64,000 nt of DNA from Clostridium carboxidivorans P7 (GCF_001038625.1 NZ_CP011803.1:1178001-1242000), one strand, 5' to 3'; shown: positions 28,440 through 37,780, counted from the stretch's first letter. Translations and numbers: made by a program. Notes: generated by a model from the letters alone, not told the origin.

Positions 28440-29685
28440 TATCAATGGTTTAAATAAAAAGAAGTTAATAGTTGGTGTAGCATTAATACTTGTTGTTATT
28501 GGATGTGTTTCTATTTTTGGAAAAAGCAAAAAAGCAGAAGGAAAGCAAGACGTTAAAAATGTAAAAGTAGAAAAAGTAGCTGTTGGTTCAATATCTACTG
28601 AGTTAGAATATGCAAGTAAATTAAATCCTACTCAAGAGGTAACAGTTTTACCTAAAGCTGGGGGAAAAGTGGCTAGTGTAAATGTAGATATAGGAGACAA
28701 AGTTACAGCGGGACAAGTATTGTTTACACTAGATGCAGCACAACTTCAAGCACAACTTCAATCTCAACAAGCAGCCTTAGCAGCTTCAAATGCTAATTTA
28801 GCTAAAACAAGTGATTCTGGACTTCAACAGCAAATAACAGCTGCTGAACAATCACTTCAAAAATCACAAATAGCCTATAATGATGCTCAAAACAACTATG
28901 ATAAGATGCAGAAACTGTATGCTTCAGGGGCTATAGCTAAACAAGATGTAGATAATGCAAAAGTTAAATATGATAATTGTTCTGCAGATTTAAAGGCTGC
29001 TCAAGATAACTTAAATCTTATAGTTCAAAAGTCTGGTCCTCAATCTACACAAGCAGCAGCAGCTCAAGTAGCACAATCTCAAGCAGGGGTAAATGCTGCA
29101 CAAATTCAATTAAATGATGCTTCAATTACTTCACCTATTAATGGAGTAGTATCTGCTAAAGATGTTAAGGTAGGTCAAATTGCTGGTGGTCAATCTGGCT
29201 CAGTTACTATAATAGACAGCAGCAGCTTTACTGCAGAAATAAGCGTACCAGATAAGGTAGTTGGAAAAATTCAAATTGGACAATCTGTACAAGTAAGTGT
29301 AAGTGCATTAGAAAATAAAAAAGTAACTGGAGTAATAGATAAAATTAGTCCTAATTCTAGTTCTAAAGATAATTCTTATACTGTGAAAGTAAAGGTTAGT
29401 AATTCAACAGGGGAACTTAAAGCAGGTATGTTTGCAAAAGTATCATTGCCATCTGAAAAGAAAGATAATATACTAACAGTTCCAAATGAGGCGCTTAAAA
29501 TTGAGAATAACGTAAACTATCTTTATTTAGCTGATAATGGAAAGGTTAAAAAACTATCTGTGGATGTTGGTATTTCTGATGAAAAAGTTACAGAAATAAC
29601 TGGCAATATAAAAGCAGGAGCAGATGTAATTGTAGAAGGACAAAATTTATTAAGTAATGGAGATAAGATTAATATAGCTAAGTAA
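28429..29685 (+). CDS. RND efflux adaptor subunit (HlyD/AcrA family)
   Basis: This 418-residue protein has one N-terminal membrane anchor (residues about 13-31). A barrel-sandwich lipoyl half (LPKAGGKVASVNVDIGDKV), a Gln/Ala-rich coiled-coil hairpin (residues about 100-205), the second lipoyl half (SPINGVVSAKDVKVGQ) and a beta-barrel follow. There is no lipobox. In a monoderm it would stay anchored and assist the pump at the outer face. It overlaps the pump gene by 11 bases with AAGGAGG inside that gene's end. Confidence 0.92.
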   Translation: MKFNINGLNKKKLIVGVALILVVIGCVSIFGKSKKAEGKQDVKNVKVEKVAVGSISTELEYASKLNPTQEVTVLPKAGGKVASVNVDIGDKVTAGQVLFTLDAAQLQAQLQSQQAALAASNANLAKTSDSGLQQQITAAEQSLQKSQIAYNDAQNNYDKMQKLYASGAIAKQDVDNAKVKYDNCSADLKAAQDNLNLIVQKSGPQSTQAAAAQVAQSQAGVNAAQIQLNDASITSPINGVVSAKDVKVGQIAGGQSGSVTIIDSSSFTAEISVPDKVVGKIQIGQSVQVSVSALENKKVTGVIDKISPNSSSKDNSYTVKVKVSNSTGELKAGMFAKVSLPSEKKDNILTVPNEALKIENNVNYLYLADNGKVKKLSVDVGISDEKVTEITGNIKAGADVIVEGQNLLSNGDKINIAK

Positions 29686-29694
29686 GTACTTAAC

Positions 29695-29738
29695 AAAATG
29701 CGTTGATCTTGCAATTATAAAATCAACGCATTTTTTAA
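29695..29738 (+). terminator. terminator of the RND genes
   Basis: A 13-bp stem (29695-29707 with 29722-29734) is followed by Ts. Read-through to the MarR gene 25 bases later is possible. Confidence 0.85.
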
Positions 29739-29762
29739 TTAAAATTATAAGGGGGGAAACAT

Positions 29763-30230
29763 ATGTGTAATAATCCTGTGGATGCCTTAGCTGAAAATTT
29801 AATCACCTTTCTTCCAATGATGTTAAAAAAAGTTATAAGGCTTGATACAGTATATATTAAAAATCTTCCACATACAGAACCCATTAAAATTCTTCCATTA
29901 AATCAATTAATGGTGTTAGGAATTCTTCATGAAGAAGGAGGTTTACCAATTTCAAAACTATGTAAAAAGTTAACTATTTCTAGTCCACAAATGACAATTG
30001 TTATAGATAAATTAGTTGATTTAAAGTTGGTTTATAGGGTTCATAATGAACAAGATAGGAGAACAATCAATATTAATATTACTGAAAAAGGTGAAGAATA
30101 TAGTTTAGAAATATTACAAATTGCTAAGGAAAATTTAAAAAATAAACTTAAAAATTTATCATCAGAAGATTTATTAATACTGCTAAATTCAATAGAAGTT
30201 ACTAAGAGTATATTTAAAAAACTGGAATAG
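29763..30230 (+). CDS. MarR-family regulator
   Basis: This 155-residue winged-helix protein has the MarR pattern of helix-turn-helix (LPISKLCKKLTISSPQMTIVIDKLV) and wing (LVYRVHNEQDRRTININITEKG). AAGGGGGG precedes the ATG. Placed right after the pump and adaptor genes on the same strand, it is the best candidate for the repressor that binds the 24-bp palindrome at 25263-25316, though no direct proof is in the sequence. Confidence 0.88.
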   Translation: MCNNPVDALAENLITFLPMMLKKVIRLDTVYIKNLPHTEPIKILPLNQLMVLGILHEEGGLPISKLCKKLTISSPQMTIVIDKLVDLKLVYRVHNEQDRRTININITEKGEEYSLEILQIAKENLKNKLKNLSSEDLLILLNSIEVTKSIFKKLE

Positions 30231-30232
30231 CA

Positions 30233-30279
30233 AAATAGCTGAAAGCGAGTCCAATGAGAAGCTTTCAGCTATTTTTTTA
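30233..30279. terminator. bidirectional terminator between two MarR genes
   Basis: A 14-bp stem (30233-30246 with 30261-30274) is followed by a T-run; convergent MarR genes end on either side. Confidence 0.88.
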
Positions 30280-30289
30280 TATATAGGAA

Positions 30290-30739
30290 TTAGTATTCAG
30301 TTTTGTTTACATCTATATTTAATTTGCCTAATTTTTCATAAATAGAAGCTAAAGTTTCCAATTCATCAGGTTCTAAATAGGAAAGATAGCTTTTTAATAC
30401 TCTGCGACATTTTTCCTCAAACTTACTTATTAATATTCTTCCTTCATCTGTTATGGAAACTAATACAGCCCTTCTATCCTTTTCACCATGCCTACGGCAA
30501 ACTAACCCATTATTAGTCAATCTATCAATCATTGTTGTTATGGCGCTTGGCTTAACTCCCATTCTTTCAGCTAAATCCGTAACTTTGAATGATTCTTTTT
30601 TTGATAATAAATCCAACATATTAAACTGTGTTTCAGTTATTCCAAATTCAGTTAAATCTCTAAGGTTATCAGCAATTTTTATACTGGTATTCCATAATGC
30701 AACTTGTGCACGAGAAACATAATCTTCTTTACTTTTCAT
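30290..30739 (-). CDS. MarR-family regulator
   Basis: This is a second MarR protein, 149 residues, with a canonical HTH (FKVTDLAERMGVKPSAITTMIDRL) and wing (GLVCRRHGEKDRRAVLVSITDEG). The start at 30739 has AGGGGG about 10 bases upstream; an upstream extension in the same frame is hydrophobic, unlike the family, and is rejected. Its promoter region (30740-31026, no other gene seen) is shared divergently with the coat-protein gene. It faces the first MarR gene, and its target is unclear. Confidence 0.88.
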   Translation of the reverse strand: MKSKEDYVSRAQVALWNTSIKIADNLRDLTEFGITETQFNMLDLLSKKESFKVTDLAERMGVKPSAITTMIDRLTNNGLVCRRHGEKDRRAVLVSITDEGRILISKFEEKCRRVLKSYLSYLEPDELETLASIYEKLGKLNIDVNKTEY

Positions 30740-31026
30740 AAGTATTTTCCCCCTTGAACATCTATCTTGAATAATATAATGAAACAAATAAAAAGTCAAG
30801 AACTTACAATGATAGTATAACTTGCAGTTAAAAAATATTATTACTAAAAGTTCTTTTTTTATCAATAACGGAGAATATTGGATTTTAAGAATAATTAAAA
30901 GTTTCTTTAATTGTATAATAAGTTTTTGTCATGGAAATATTAAAGTTTGTAGGCATTAACAAAATAATTTATAATGAGTAATATTTTTTATATTACCTAT
31001 GATATAAGAGATAGGAGGAATTTTTT

Positions 31027-31590
31027 ATGCAGTTAGCAGCACATGAAGCATATGACTTACATGAATTGACTATAAGTTGTGTAAATTCTATAACAAATAT
31101 GGCTATGTTTATAAATGTAGCACAGGATCAAGAATTAAAATCCATGATACAGGCACATTTTCCAGCACATATTCAAGATTATAATATGAAAGTTCAATAT
31201 TTAAGTAAAGCTGATGGCGCTACTCAAAAATTAAATGTTCCTAAGTTACCTAACAATTTGCAGGATTATACTAAGTCACCAACTAACAATTTTCCACCAA
31301 TCACACCAAGAACTGATGTACAGCAGATGAATGACAGAGAAATAGCAACTGCATATCTTTTAACTTTAAAAAGAGCAGGAAGAGAATATGCATGGTCAGC
31401 AATGGAAGCAAGTAATCCAGGGGTAAGAGAATTTTTAAAGGATGCATTTACTATGAGTTGTAATCATTCTTATGAAGTATGGCAATATATGGTCAAGAAA
31501 GGGTATTATCCATTAGAACCAGCAAATCAAAGCACATTGGATACAATGTCAAACATATATAAAGAAGTTCGTGAACCTGCTTTAGTATAG
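31027..31590 (+). CDS. CotF-like spore coat protein
   Basis: This 187-residue all-helical protein opens with AAHEAYDLHELTISCVNSITNM and contains TLKRAGREYAWSAMEASNPGVREFLKDAF, both typical of the CotF / coat-associated family with ferritin-like helices. No signal peptide is seen. AGGAGG lies 8 bases before the ATG. It is probably made in the mother cell during sporulation; a sigma-E or sigma-K promoter could not be assigned by eye. Confidence 0.82.
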   Translation: MQLAAHEAYDLHELTISCVNSITNMAMFINVAQDQELKSMIQAHFPAHIQDYNMKVQYLSKADGATQKLNVPKLPNNLQDYTKSPTNNFPPITPRTDVQQMNDREIATAYLLTLKRAGREYAWSAMEASNPGVREFLKDAFTMSCNHSYEVWQYMVKKGYYPLEPANQSTLDTMSNIYKEVREPALV

Positions 31591-31597
31591 AATGAAA

Positions 31598-31650
31598 AAA
31601 TGGATGTTTTAAATTGCGTTAATATGCATTTTTGGGCATCCATTTACCAT
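31598..31650 (+). terminator. probable terminator of the coat-protein gene
   Basis: A 9-bp stem (31598-31606 with 31637-31645) encloses a long loop with a second ATGCAT dyad and is followed by a short T-run. Confidence 0.5.
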
Positions 31651-31734
31651 TTTTGTAGATATTTAAATATTATATTATAATGTATATATAATTGTAAGAT
31701 AATTTGATTACAAAGTGGATTAGGAGAAAAAATT

Positions 31735-32541
31735 ATGAAGCTAAAAGTTTTGGTAGATAACAATACTTACATTGATCAGTACTATTGCGGTGAACCTGCT
31801 GTTTCATATTATATTGAAGATGAAGATACAAGCTTTTTGTTAGATGTAGGGTATTCTGATTTATTTATGAAAAATGCTAAAGCATTTAAAATAAACTTGG
31901 ACAAGATAAGCAGTATAGTTATTTCTCATGGACATGATGATCATACAAGAGGATTAAAATACTATTTTAATGAAAATACAAGCAATAATATTTCTATTAT
32001 TTCTCATCCAGATGCATTTAAAGAAAAAATAATGGAAAATTTAAAAATTTGTTCTCCAATTTTAGAGAAAGAGTTGAAAGAAAAATGCAATTTAATTCTT
32101 TCAAAAGAACCCATTAAAGTTAGTAAAAATATAATCTTTTTAGGTGAAATACCTGAAACAAATGATTTTGAAAATAGAAAATTTATAGGTAAACAAGCTG
32201 TTTGTGGTACCTTCATTGATGATTATGTAATGGATGACACTGCATTGGTATATAAAAGTGAAAAAGGTATTTACATTATTACTGGTTGCTCCCACAGTGG
32301 AATATGCAACATAATAGAATATGCAAAAAAAGTATGCAATGATACTAGAGTATTAGGGGTTATAGGTGGATTTCACTTATTTGAAGTTGATGGAAGAGTT
32401 AATAAAACAATCCAGTATTTTAAAAAGAACAACATAAAAGAATTATATCCTTGCCATTGTACTTCGTTTATTGTTAAAGCAGAAATACATAAGGTTCTGC
32501 CTATAAAAGAGGTTGGAGTAGGATTAGAAATAAAATGGTAA
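31735..32541 (+). CDS. metallo-beta-lactamase-fold hydrolase (DHPS-like)
   Basis: This 268-residue soluble enzyme has the MBL metal motif SHGHDDHTRGL, a later TGCSHSGICNI histidine segment, GGFHLF and the C-terminal PCHCTS. That arrangement is typical of the group annotated as dihydropterin ribofuranosylaminobenzene phosphate synthase-like, whose true activity in bacteria is mostly unknown. TAGGAGA sits 10 bases before the ATG. It is a single gene. The chemistry is probably phosphoester or lactone hydrolysis. Confidence 0.82.
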   Translation: MKLKVLVDNNTYIDQYYCGEPAVSYYIEDEDTSFLLDVGYSDLFMKNAKAFKINLDKISSIVISHGHDDHTRGLKYYFNENTSNNISIISHPDAFKEKIMENLKICSPILEKELKEKCNLILSKEPIKVSKNIIFLGEIPETNDFENRKFIGKQAVCGTFIDDYVMDDTALVYKSEKGIYIITGCSHSGICNIIEYAKKVCNDTRVLGVIGGFHLFEVDGRVNKTIQYFKKNNIKELYPCHCTSFIVKAEIHKVLPIKEVGVGLEIKW

Positions 32542-32670
32542 GTGTTCATAGATTTTACAACTTGGTGACAAGTGAAGGACGGCTTTTACATATCTCTAAT
32601 ATATACTTTATGTTGTAGTGAGGATGCTTAGCATTCTAAACAACTAAATACAATTTTGGAGGTATTTATC

Positions 32671-33501
32671 ATGAATAGAAAAAGAATATTAGTTTGGGTA
32701 CTGGCTTTACTAGTGGTAGGAGGTGCTTCAGGAATTACTTATGCAAGTCAAAAAAATGATACTACTAAAAATGTAGTTGTAGCAGCAGAAAGTAAGAGTA
32801 ATAATAGTGTTGTTAGACAGCAGGGAACTATTAGTGATGAAAAGGCAATTAAAATAGCTGCGGAAGCTATGAAAAGCTATATGGGAAAGGATGCAAGCTA
32901 CTTTTCGTCAACAAAAATACACAGGTCATCTGATAAAAGAAAAGAGTTAGAGGAATTTAGAAAAAAATATGCAAAAGAACATCCAGAAGAGGCAAAAAAG
33001 TTTGAAGAATCAAAGAAAAAATTTGCTAAGGAGCATCCAGAAGATGCAAAGATAATAGCAGAAAATACAGCTAAATTGAAAAATGAGAGCATAATAGACG
33101 TTGATTTTACCCCTAAAGATTTTGATAAAAATAAGGTGTGTTCAAATTTTGTTTCCATAAATGAAAAAACTGGTGAAGTAATAAATGTAACAGCTATAAA
33201 TGGTTTGGATGAGAATTTAAAGTCTGCAATTGATGACAATAAGGTTAAGGATGCAACTTTAAGCTTCTTTAAGAAAATAGGAAAGAAAATTTCAGGTAAT
33301 ACTATAAGAGCTGATAAGGAAATTGATTTAGGCAGATTATTTCTAGATTGTAAGCTGGAGGATGGAAGAAATGCTGGAATTGAAATAAATCTTACAGATT
33401 ATTCTGTAATACATTATGAGATAAAGGATAATGATATTAAGACTTTGCCTTCGATGAAAAAGAATAATGATAGTCAAACTAGAGAGATTAAGATTAATTA
33501 G
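32671..33501 (+). CDS. exported PepSY-like protein with charged repeats
   Basis: This 276-residue protein has a signal peptide or N-terminal anchor (basic MNRKRI then about 20 hydrophobic residues, cleavage likely after TYA). A PepSY-like segment (ISDEKAIKIAAEAMKSYM) is followed by two copies of a Lys/Glu helix repeat built on KKxAKEHPE(E/D)AK (about residues 90-130) and a second mixed domain. ATG at 32671 has GGAGG 8 bases upstream. The two-component genes begin 220 bases later on the same strand, so it may be their sensing partner or target (inference). No gene is seen in the 220-base gap. Confidence 0.75.
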   Translation: MNRKRILVWVLALLVVGGASGITYASQKNDTTKNVVVAAESKSNNSVVRQQGTISDEKAIKIAAEAMKSYMGKDASYFSSTKIHRSSDKRKELEEFRKKYAKEHPEEAKKFEESKKKFAKEHPEDAKIIAENTAKLKNESIIDVDFTPKDFDKNKVCSNFVSINEKTGEVINVTAINGLDENLKSAIDDNKVKDATLSFFKKIGKKISGNTIRADKEIDLGRLFLDCKLEDGRNAGIEINLTDYSVIHYEIKDNDIKTLPSMKKNNDSQTREIKIN

Positions 33502-33721
33502 TAAATAAAGTTATTAAGAGCGCAGGAAGTTTATTGGGTATTATTAAGTGAAGAACTATGGCTTTGCATAAAGTTAAAATGGAGATAGTCAGAGAGAGTT
33601 TATTCAATCTGATTATTTTCATTTAAGTAAAATATTAAATTACTACAAAACTAAAAAGTAAATGGTTATATTGAGAAATTGATATTATGAAAATTTAATG
33701 ATTATGGGGGACAAGTAGGTA

Positions 33722-34375
33722 ATGATAAAAATATTAGTTGTTGAGGATGAATTGCCAATATCGAACTTAATAAAGTTGAATTTGAATATGGCAAATTATG
33801 AGTGTAAAACAGCTTTCAATGGGGAAGAAGCTTTAAAGGAAATTGAAAATGACAGTTTTGATTTAATTCTTTTAGATGTTATGCTTCCTAAAATTGATGG
33901 CTTTACACTACTTGAAAAGATAAAGCCTCTAGGCATTCCAGTTATATTTTTAACTGCTAAAACTTCTGTTACAGATAAGGTGTATGGTCTTAGAGCTGGA
34001 GCAGATGATTATATAACAAAACCTTTTGAGGGTATTGAATTATTAGCTAGAATTGATAATGTGCTTAGACATTATAATAAAAATACTAATGTAATAAATT
34101 TTGAAGATGTAGAGATAAATTTAGAAGAAATGACAGCTAGGAAAGCAGGTGAAGCTGTAGAGCTTACTTTAAAGGAATTTGAATTATTAGTGGTTTTAGT
34201 ACAAAATAAAAATGTTGTATTGACCAGAGAAAAATTAATAGAAAAAATTTGGGGATATGACTATGTTGGAGAAACTAGAACTATAGACAACCATATACAA
34301 AAATTGAGAAAAAAGCTTCAGTGGAAGGATAAAATTAAAACTGTATTTAAATTAGGATACAGGCTGGAGGGTTAA
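33722..34375 (+). CDS. OmpR-family response regulator
   Basis: This 217-residue regulator has receiver residues EDE, phospho-acceptor Asp in LILLDVMLPKIDG, LTAK and TKPF. A winged-helix output domain follows (TLKEFELLVVLVQNKNVVLTREKLIEKIWG). GGGGGA precedes the ATG. Its stop codon TAA directly abuts the kinase ATG at 34376, so the pair is translated together. Confidence 0.92.
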   Translation: MIKILVVEDELPISNLIKLNLNMANYECKTAFNGEEALKEIENDSFDLILLDVMLPKIDGFTLLEKIKPLGIPVIFLTAKTSVTDKVYGLRAGADDYITKPFEGIELLARIDNVLRHYNKNTNVINFEDVEINLEEMTARKAGEAVELTLKEFELLVVLVQNKNVVLTREKLIEKIWGYDYVGETRTIDNHIQKLRKKLQWKDKIKTVFKLGYRLEG

Positions 34376-35797
34376 ATGAAATTTTGGGAGAAGATATTTT
34401 TATGCACATTGGTTATATTTGAAATATTTTTTGTTCCTTCATCAATATATTTAATTAACAGCAATTTTAAACTGAATCTTAATACAGAAATTAATTCTGG
34501 AATAAATGAAGAGCAGAGATTTTGTTCCTTTGTAGAATCAAATTTATTTTTATTTAAAATTCAAAAAGAGTCTAATTCTTACAAGACTGAGCTTGATAAA
34601 CAAAGTATAGATTCAATGATTAATACATATTTAAATAATTTTGGAAAACAGGATATATATATTGAGGTAATAGATAATAACAATAAAGTTATTTTTACTA
34701 ATTTAAGTATGAATATATCAGATAAAAGAGAGGAACTTAATGTTCAGCTTAATAAAGTGAAATATATAATACGTGATATTGATGAAAAAAACTATTTATT
34801 CATAAGCAAAAAAATAAATTTAGATAATAATTACTATAAAATTTCTTATGTTAAGGATGTTTCAAGTATTTATAAAAATAAAAAATACTTGTTAAATCTT
34901 CTTTTAAAACTAAACATATTTGTATGTATAATTTTAGTTGCAGTAACCATAGCATTAAGTAAATTTATAGTAAATCCTATAAATAAATTAATTAAAACCA
35001 CTCAAAAAATAGCTGATGGAAATTTTAGTGAAAGAGTAAAAGTAATATCAGATGATGAAATTGGATTATTATCAAAAAATTTTAATGATATGGCAGATGT
35101 TATAGAGGATAAAATTGGAGAACTTAAAATGGCTTCAAATGACAAGCAGAGATTTATTGATAATTTGGCTCATGAACTCAGAACGCCTCTGACTTCTATA
35201 ATAGGATATGCTGATTTTCTTAGAACCACTAAGTATGATGAAGAAACCTTTATAAATTCATTAAGCTACATATACAGTGAAGGAAAGAGATTGGAAAAGC
35301 TAGCTTTCAAATTAATGGATTTAATAGTTTTGAGAAAAGAAAATTTTAAAAAGAAAAGTGAAAATACTTCAGAATTGCTAATTGAAATTAAAAATTCTCT
35401 ACAGCCGAAATTGGAGGAGAAAAATATTCATTTGGAAATTTCAGCTGAAGATTTAAATTTATTAATGGACAAAGAGTTAATAATGGTAATGATAACTAAT
35501 TTTATTGATAATGCTATTAAAGCATCTAAAATTGGTGATAAAATATACTTAAAAGCATATAAAAATAGCAGTTCTAATATAATACTAGAAGTTAAGGACA
35601 GCGGAATTGGCATTCCAGAAGAGGATATATCAAAGGTAATGGAACCATTTTTTATGGTGGACAAATCCAGAGCAAGGGCTAATAATGGTGTAGGACTTGG
35701 ACTCTCTTTATGTGCGGAAATTGCTAAAATTCATAATGCTAGGATTGATATAGAAAGTAAGGTTGGAGAGGGTACCGCAATAAAGGTAATTTTTTAA
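34376..35797 (+). CDS. sensor histidine kinase with extracellular domain
   Basis: This 473-residue kinase has TM1 (about 5-27), an extracellular region of about 150 residues, TM2 (about 178-200), HAMP (PINKLIKTTQKIADGNFSERV), HisKA (DNLAHELRTPLTSIIGY) and HATPase_c (NFIDNAIK, DSGIGIP, GVGLGLSL). The signal is unknown. The exported PepSY-like protein encoded upstream is a possible partner. Confidence 0.92.
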   Translation: MKFWEKIFLCTLVIFEIFFVPSSIYLINSNFKLNLNTEINSGINEEQRFCSFVESNLFLFKIQKESNSYKTELDKQSIDSMINTYLNNFGKQDIYIEVIDNNNKVIFTNLSMNISDKREELNVQLNKVKYIIRDIDEKNYLFISKKINLDNNYYKISYVKDVSSIYKNKKYLLNLLLKLNIFVCIILVAVTIALSKFIVNPINKLIKTTQKIADGNFSERVKVISDDEIGLLSKNFNDMADVIEDKIGELKMASNDKQRFIDNLAHELRTPLTSIIGYADFLRTTKYDEETFINSLSYIYSEGKRLEKLAFKLMDLIVLRKENFKKKSENTSELLIEIKNSLQPKLEEKNIHLEISAEDLNLLMDKELIMVMITNFIDNAIKASKIGDKIYLKAYKNSSSNIILEVKDSGIGIPEEDISKVMEPFFMVDKSRARANNGVGLGLSLCAEIAKIHNARIDIESKVGEGTAIKVIF

Positions 35798-35830
35798 GAG
35801 AGAAAATATTCCATAAAAAAGCAAATAATG

Positions 35831-35930
35831 CTATAATGAATTCATATTCTGTAGATATGGCTGTGGCGTTTGTATATTTTTAGTTTATGTATTTACAATC
35901 TTCTTGTTAAAACAAGAAGGTTCTTTTTTT
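35831..35930 (+). promoter_or_regulatory. short leader with terminator before the prolyl-tRNA editing gene
   Basis: TATAAT at about 35833 is followed by roughly 65 bases with no clear ORF. A terminator-like hairpin comes next (35900-35908 with 35911-35919, then seven Ts at 35924-35930), 56 bases before the next gene. It may simply end the kinase transcript. It could also be an attenuated leader. No known riboswitch class was recognised. Confidence 0.45.
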
Positions 35931-35985
35931 AGAAGAGTTTTGATACTTATAATACCATGTTTAAGAAAGAGAGGTAATTAAATTA

Positions 35986-36543
35986 ATGACAAAAATACAT
36001 ATAGATCCAACTATCTATACTGGGAAACCAGTAGATTCTAGATTATCTAAGGAAATGGCAGTTTACGATTTACTTGATAAGATTCACATCCCTTATAGTC
36101 GTATAGATCACGATGTAACAGCAAGCATTGAGGATTGTTATGATGTAGAAAAGCTTTTGGGTATTACCATTTGCAAAAACTTATTTTTATGCAACAGCCA
36201 GAAAACTGAATTTTATTTGCTTATGATGCCTGGTGATAAAAAATTCAGGACAAAAGAGTTGTCTAAGCAGATTCAATCTTCTCGTCTGTCTTTTGCACCA
36301 GCAGAGTATATGGAAAGATATCTTGACATCACGCCAGGATCTGTGAGCGTTATGGGACTTATGAATGATAAAGAACAGAAGGTAAAGCTTTTAATTGATG
36401 AAGATATAATAAAGGAAGATTATTTGGGGTGTCATCCTTGTATTAATACTTCCAGTCTTAAGATTAAAACCAAAGATATTATAGATAAATTCCTTTCATA
36501 TACAGGACATATTCCAAAATATGTGCAATTAACAGGAGAATAG
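35986..36543 (+). CDS. proX: prolyl-tRNA editing protein (YbaK/ProX family)
   Basis: This 185-residue stand-alone editing domain should hydrolyse mischarged Ala- or Cys-tRNA-Pro in trans. It has the ProX features: an N-terminal HDVTASIEDCYDVEKLLG, the central NLFLCNSQKTEFYLLMMPGDKKF with the conserved lysine, and the late GSVSVMGLMND and CHPCINTSSLKI segments. The ribosome site (GAGAGGT) is weak and 12 bases away. It ends at a clean terminator. Confidence 0.88.
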   Translation: MTKIHIDPTIYTGKPVDSRLSKEMAVYDLLDKIHIPYSRIDHDVTASIEDCYDVEKLLGITICKNLFLCNSQKTEFYLLMMPGDKKFRTKELSKQIQSSRLSFAPAEYMERYLDITPGSVSVMGLMNDKEQKVKLLIDEDIIKEDYLGCHPCINTSSLKIKTKDIIDKFLSYTGHIPKYVQLTGE

Positions 36544-36562
36544 GTGTATCGTATTTATATAA

Positions 36563-36597
36563 TATTCAGGGAAGTTTATAAGCTTCCCTGAATAATA
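36563..36597. terminator. bidirectional terminator
   Basis: A perfect 10-bp stem (36565-36574 with 36583-36592) lies between convergent proX and the small Ser-rich gene. Confidence 0.75.
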
Positions 36598-36601
36598 AAT
36601 C

Positions 36602-36808
36602 TTATTCAGTGTAATCAGTTACAGTTTCAGTAGTTTTAGAAGCCCATTCTTTTTCTTCAGGAAAATTAGGAAATAATGAGTTCTTGTCATCTTCGGATGC
36701 ACTTGCAGATTCAATAGTTATGTTGGAAGAAGTTGATATTCCACGAGACTGTGATGTTGATGATGAATTTAATATTCTGTCATTTTTATTTGAATTATTC
36801 TTTTTCAT
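36602..36808 (-). CDS. small Ser/Thr/Asn-rich protein (68 aa)
   Basis: This hydrophilic, low-complexity protein opens MKKNNSNKNDRILNSSS, has many Ser and Thr, and ends in an acidic-aromatic tail (FPEEKEWASKTTETVTDYTE). The start at 36808 has GGAGGTG 6 bases upstream; a longer in-frame extension is rejected as unlike a protein start. I do not recognise it. The composition recalls small acid-soluble or coat-associated spore proteins, which is only a guess. It is divergent from the AraC-type regulator gene. Confidence 0.6.
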   Translation of the reverse strand: MKKNNSNKNDRILNSSSTSQSRGISTSSNITIESASASEDDKNSLFPNFPEEKEWASKTTETVTDYTE

Positions 36809-36928
36809 AAAAACACCTCCAAGTGTATTATGTACAACTGAATTCAAATTATTAATTGTGAAAATTTGTGAAATTATGTATGTAACTATAGTATAATTAT
36901 CAATATATTTGTGTGGGAGGAATAGAAT

Positions 36929-37780
36929 TTGTTCTTTAATGATATTTTGGTAAAGAAGCATTTAAAAATAAAAGAAACACCTAACTATATATACATAGCT
37001 CCTCATCCTCTTCTTAGAAAATATATTGCACACTATACTATATTATTTCCAAACCCAAAGGAAATGGGAAAATGCAGTGATAACATTAATGATTTAACTT
37101 TAATACCTGACTGCAGTGGTTGTATCATATATACTTATGAAAACAATGATTTTTCATTAAGGCTTTGGGGTGCAACAACAAAAACAGTTATAGTAAAAAA
37201 TGATGTGAACTTAAAAAAAATAAGATTCTTTATTGAGTTTATACCTGGAGGATTACATGCTATTACAGGGATAAAACAATCAGAGCTGTGTGATATTCAG
37301 ACACAGGTAGATGAAGTTGACAAGCATTTACATGATTCTTTAAGGTGTGCTATGGAAGTTTCAAATAATGTAGATGATATGATTTCAATGATTAATATGA
37401 TTTTGTTGAGATCAGTAGAGAAAAATAATAAACAACATGCAGTAATTGATGCTGCCTTAGAAAGAATTAAGATTGCAAGTGGAATATTAACAGTAAAAGA
37501 GTTATCGTCAAGTGAATATATAAGTGAGCGTCATTTAAATAGGCTGCTTAATGAATATATTGGAATAAATGCAAAGACGTTTTTAAGAATTTCCAGAGTA
37601 AACTATTCAATAAATATGCTAAAAAAAGCTGAATATAAAAGTTATATAAATGCAGCTCAAATCTTAGGCTATTTTGATCAATCACATTTTATTCATGATT
37701 TTAAACAAATATGTGGAATTTCTCCTAAAGAATTTTTCAAAAACATGTCCGATTTTTACAATGAACTTTTTAAATATTGA
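36929..37780 (+). CDS. AraC-family transcriptional regulator
   Basis: This 283-residue protein has an N-terminal beta-rich sensor domain (residues about 1-170, with PHPLLRKYIAHYTILFPNP typical of regulators with a DUF6597-like domain). A C-terminal pair of HTH motifs follows (LTVKELSSSEYISERHLNRLLNEYIGINAKTF and AAQILGYFDQSHFIHDFKQICGISPKEF). The start is TTG at 36929 with GGGAGG 8 bases upstream. The VOC gene follows at 45 bases and is the likely target or operon partner. Confidence 0.88.
   Translation: MFFNDILVKKHLKIKETPNYIYIAPHPLLRKYIAHYTILFPNPKEMGKCSDNINDLTLIPDCSGCIIYTYENNDFSLRLWGATTKTVIVKNDVNLKKIRFFIEFIPGGLHAITGIKQSELCDIQTQVDEVDKHLHDSLRCAMEVSNNVDDMISMINMILLRSVEKNNKQHAVIDAALERIKIASGILTVKELSSSEYISERHLNRLLNEYIGINAKTFLRISRVNYSINMLKKAEYKSYINAAQILGYFDQSHFIHDFKQICGISPKEFFKNMSDFYNELFKY

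Noticed and set aside
30740..30865. N-terminal extension of the second MarR protein
   Set aside because: The 42 extra residues are hydrophobic and aromatic, unlike MarR proteins, and the ribosome site is at the 30739 start.
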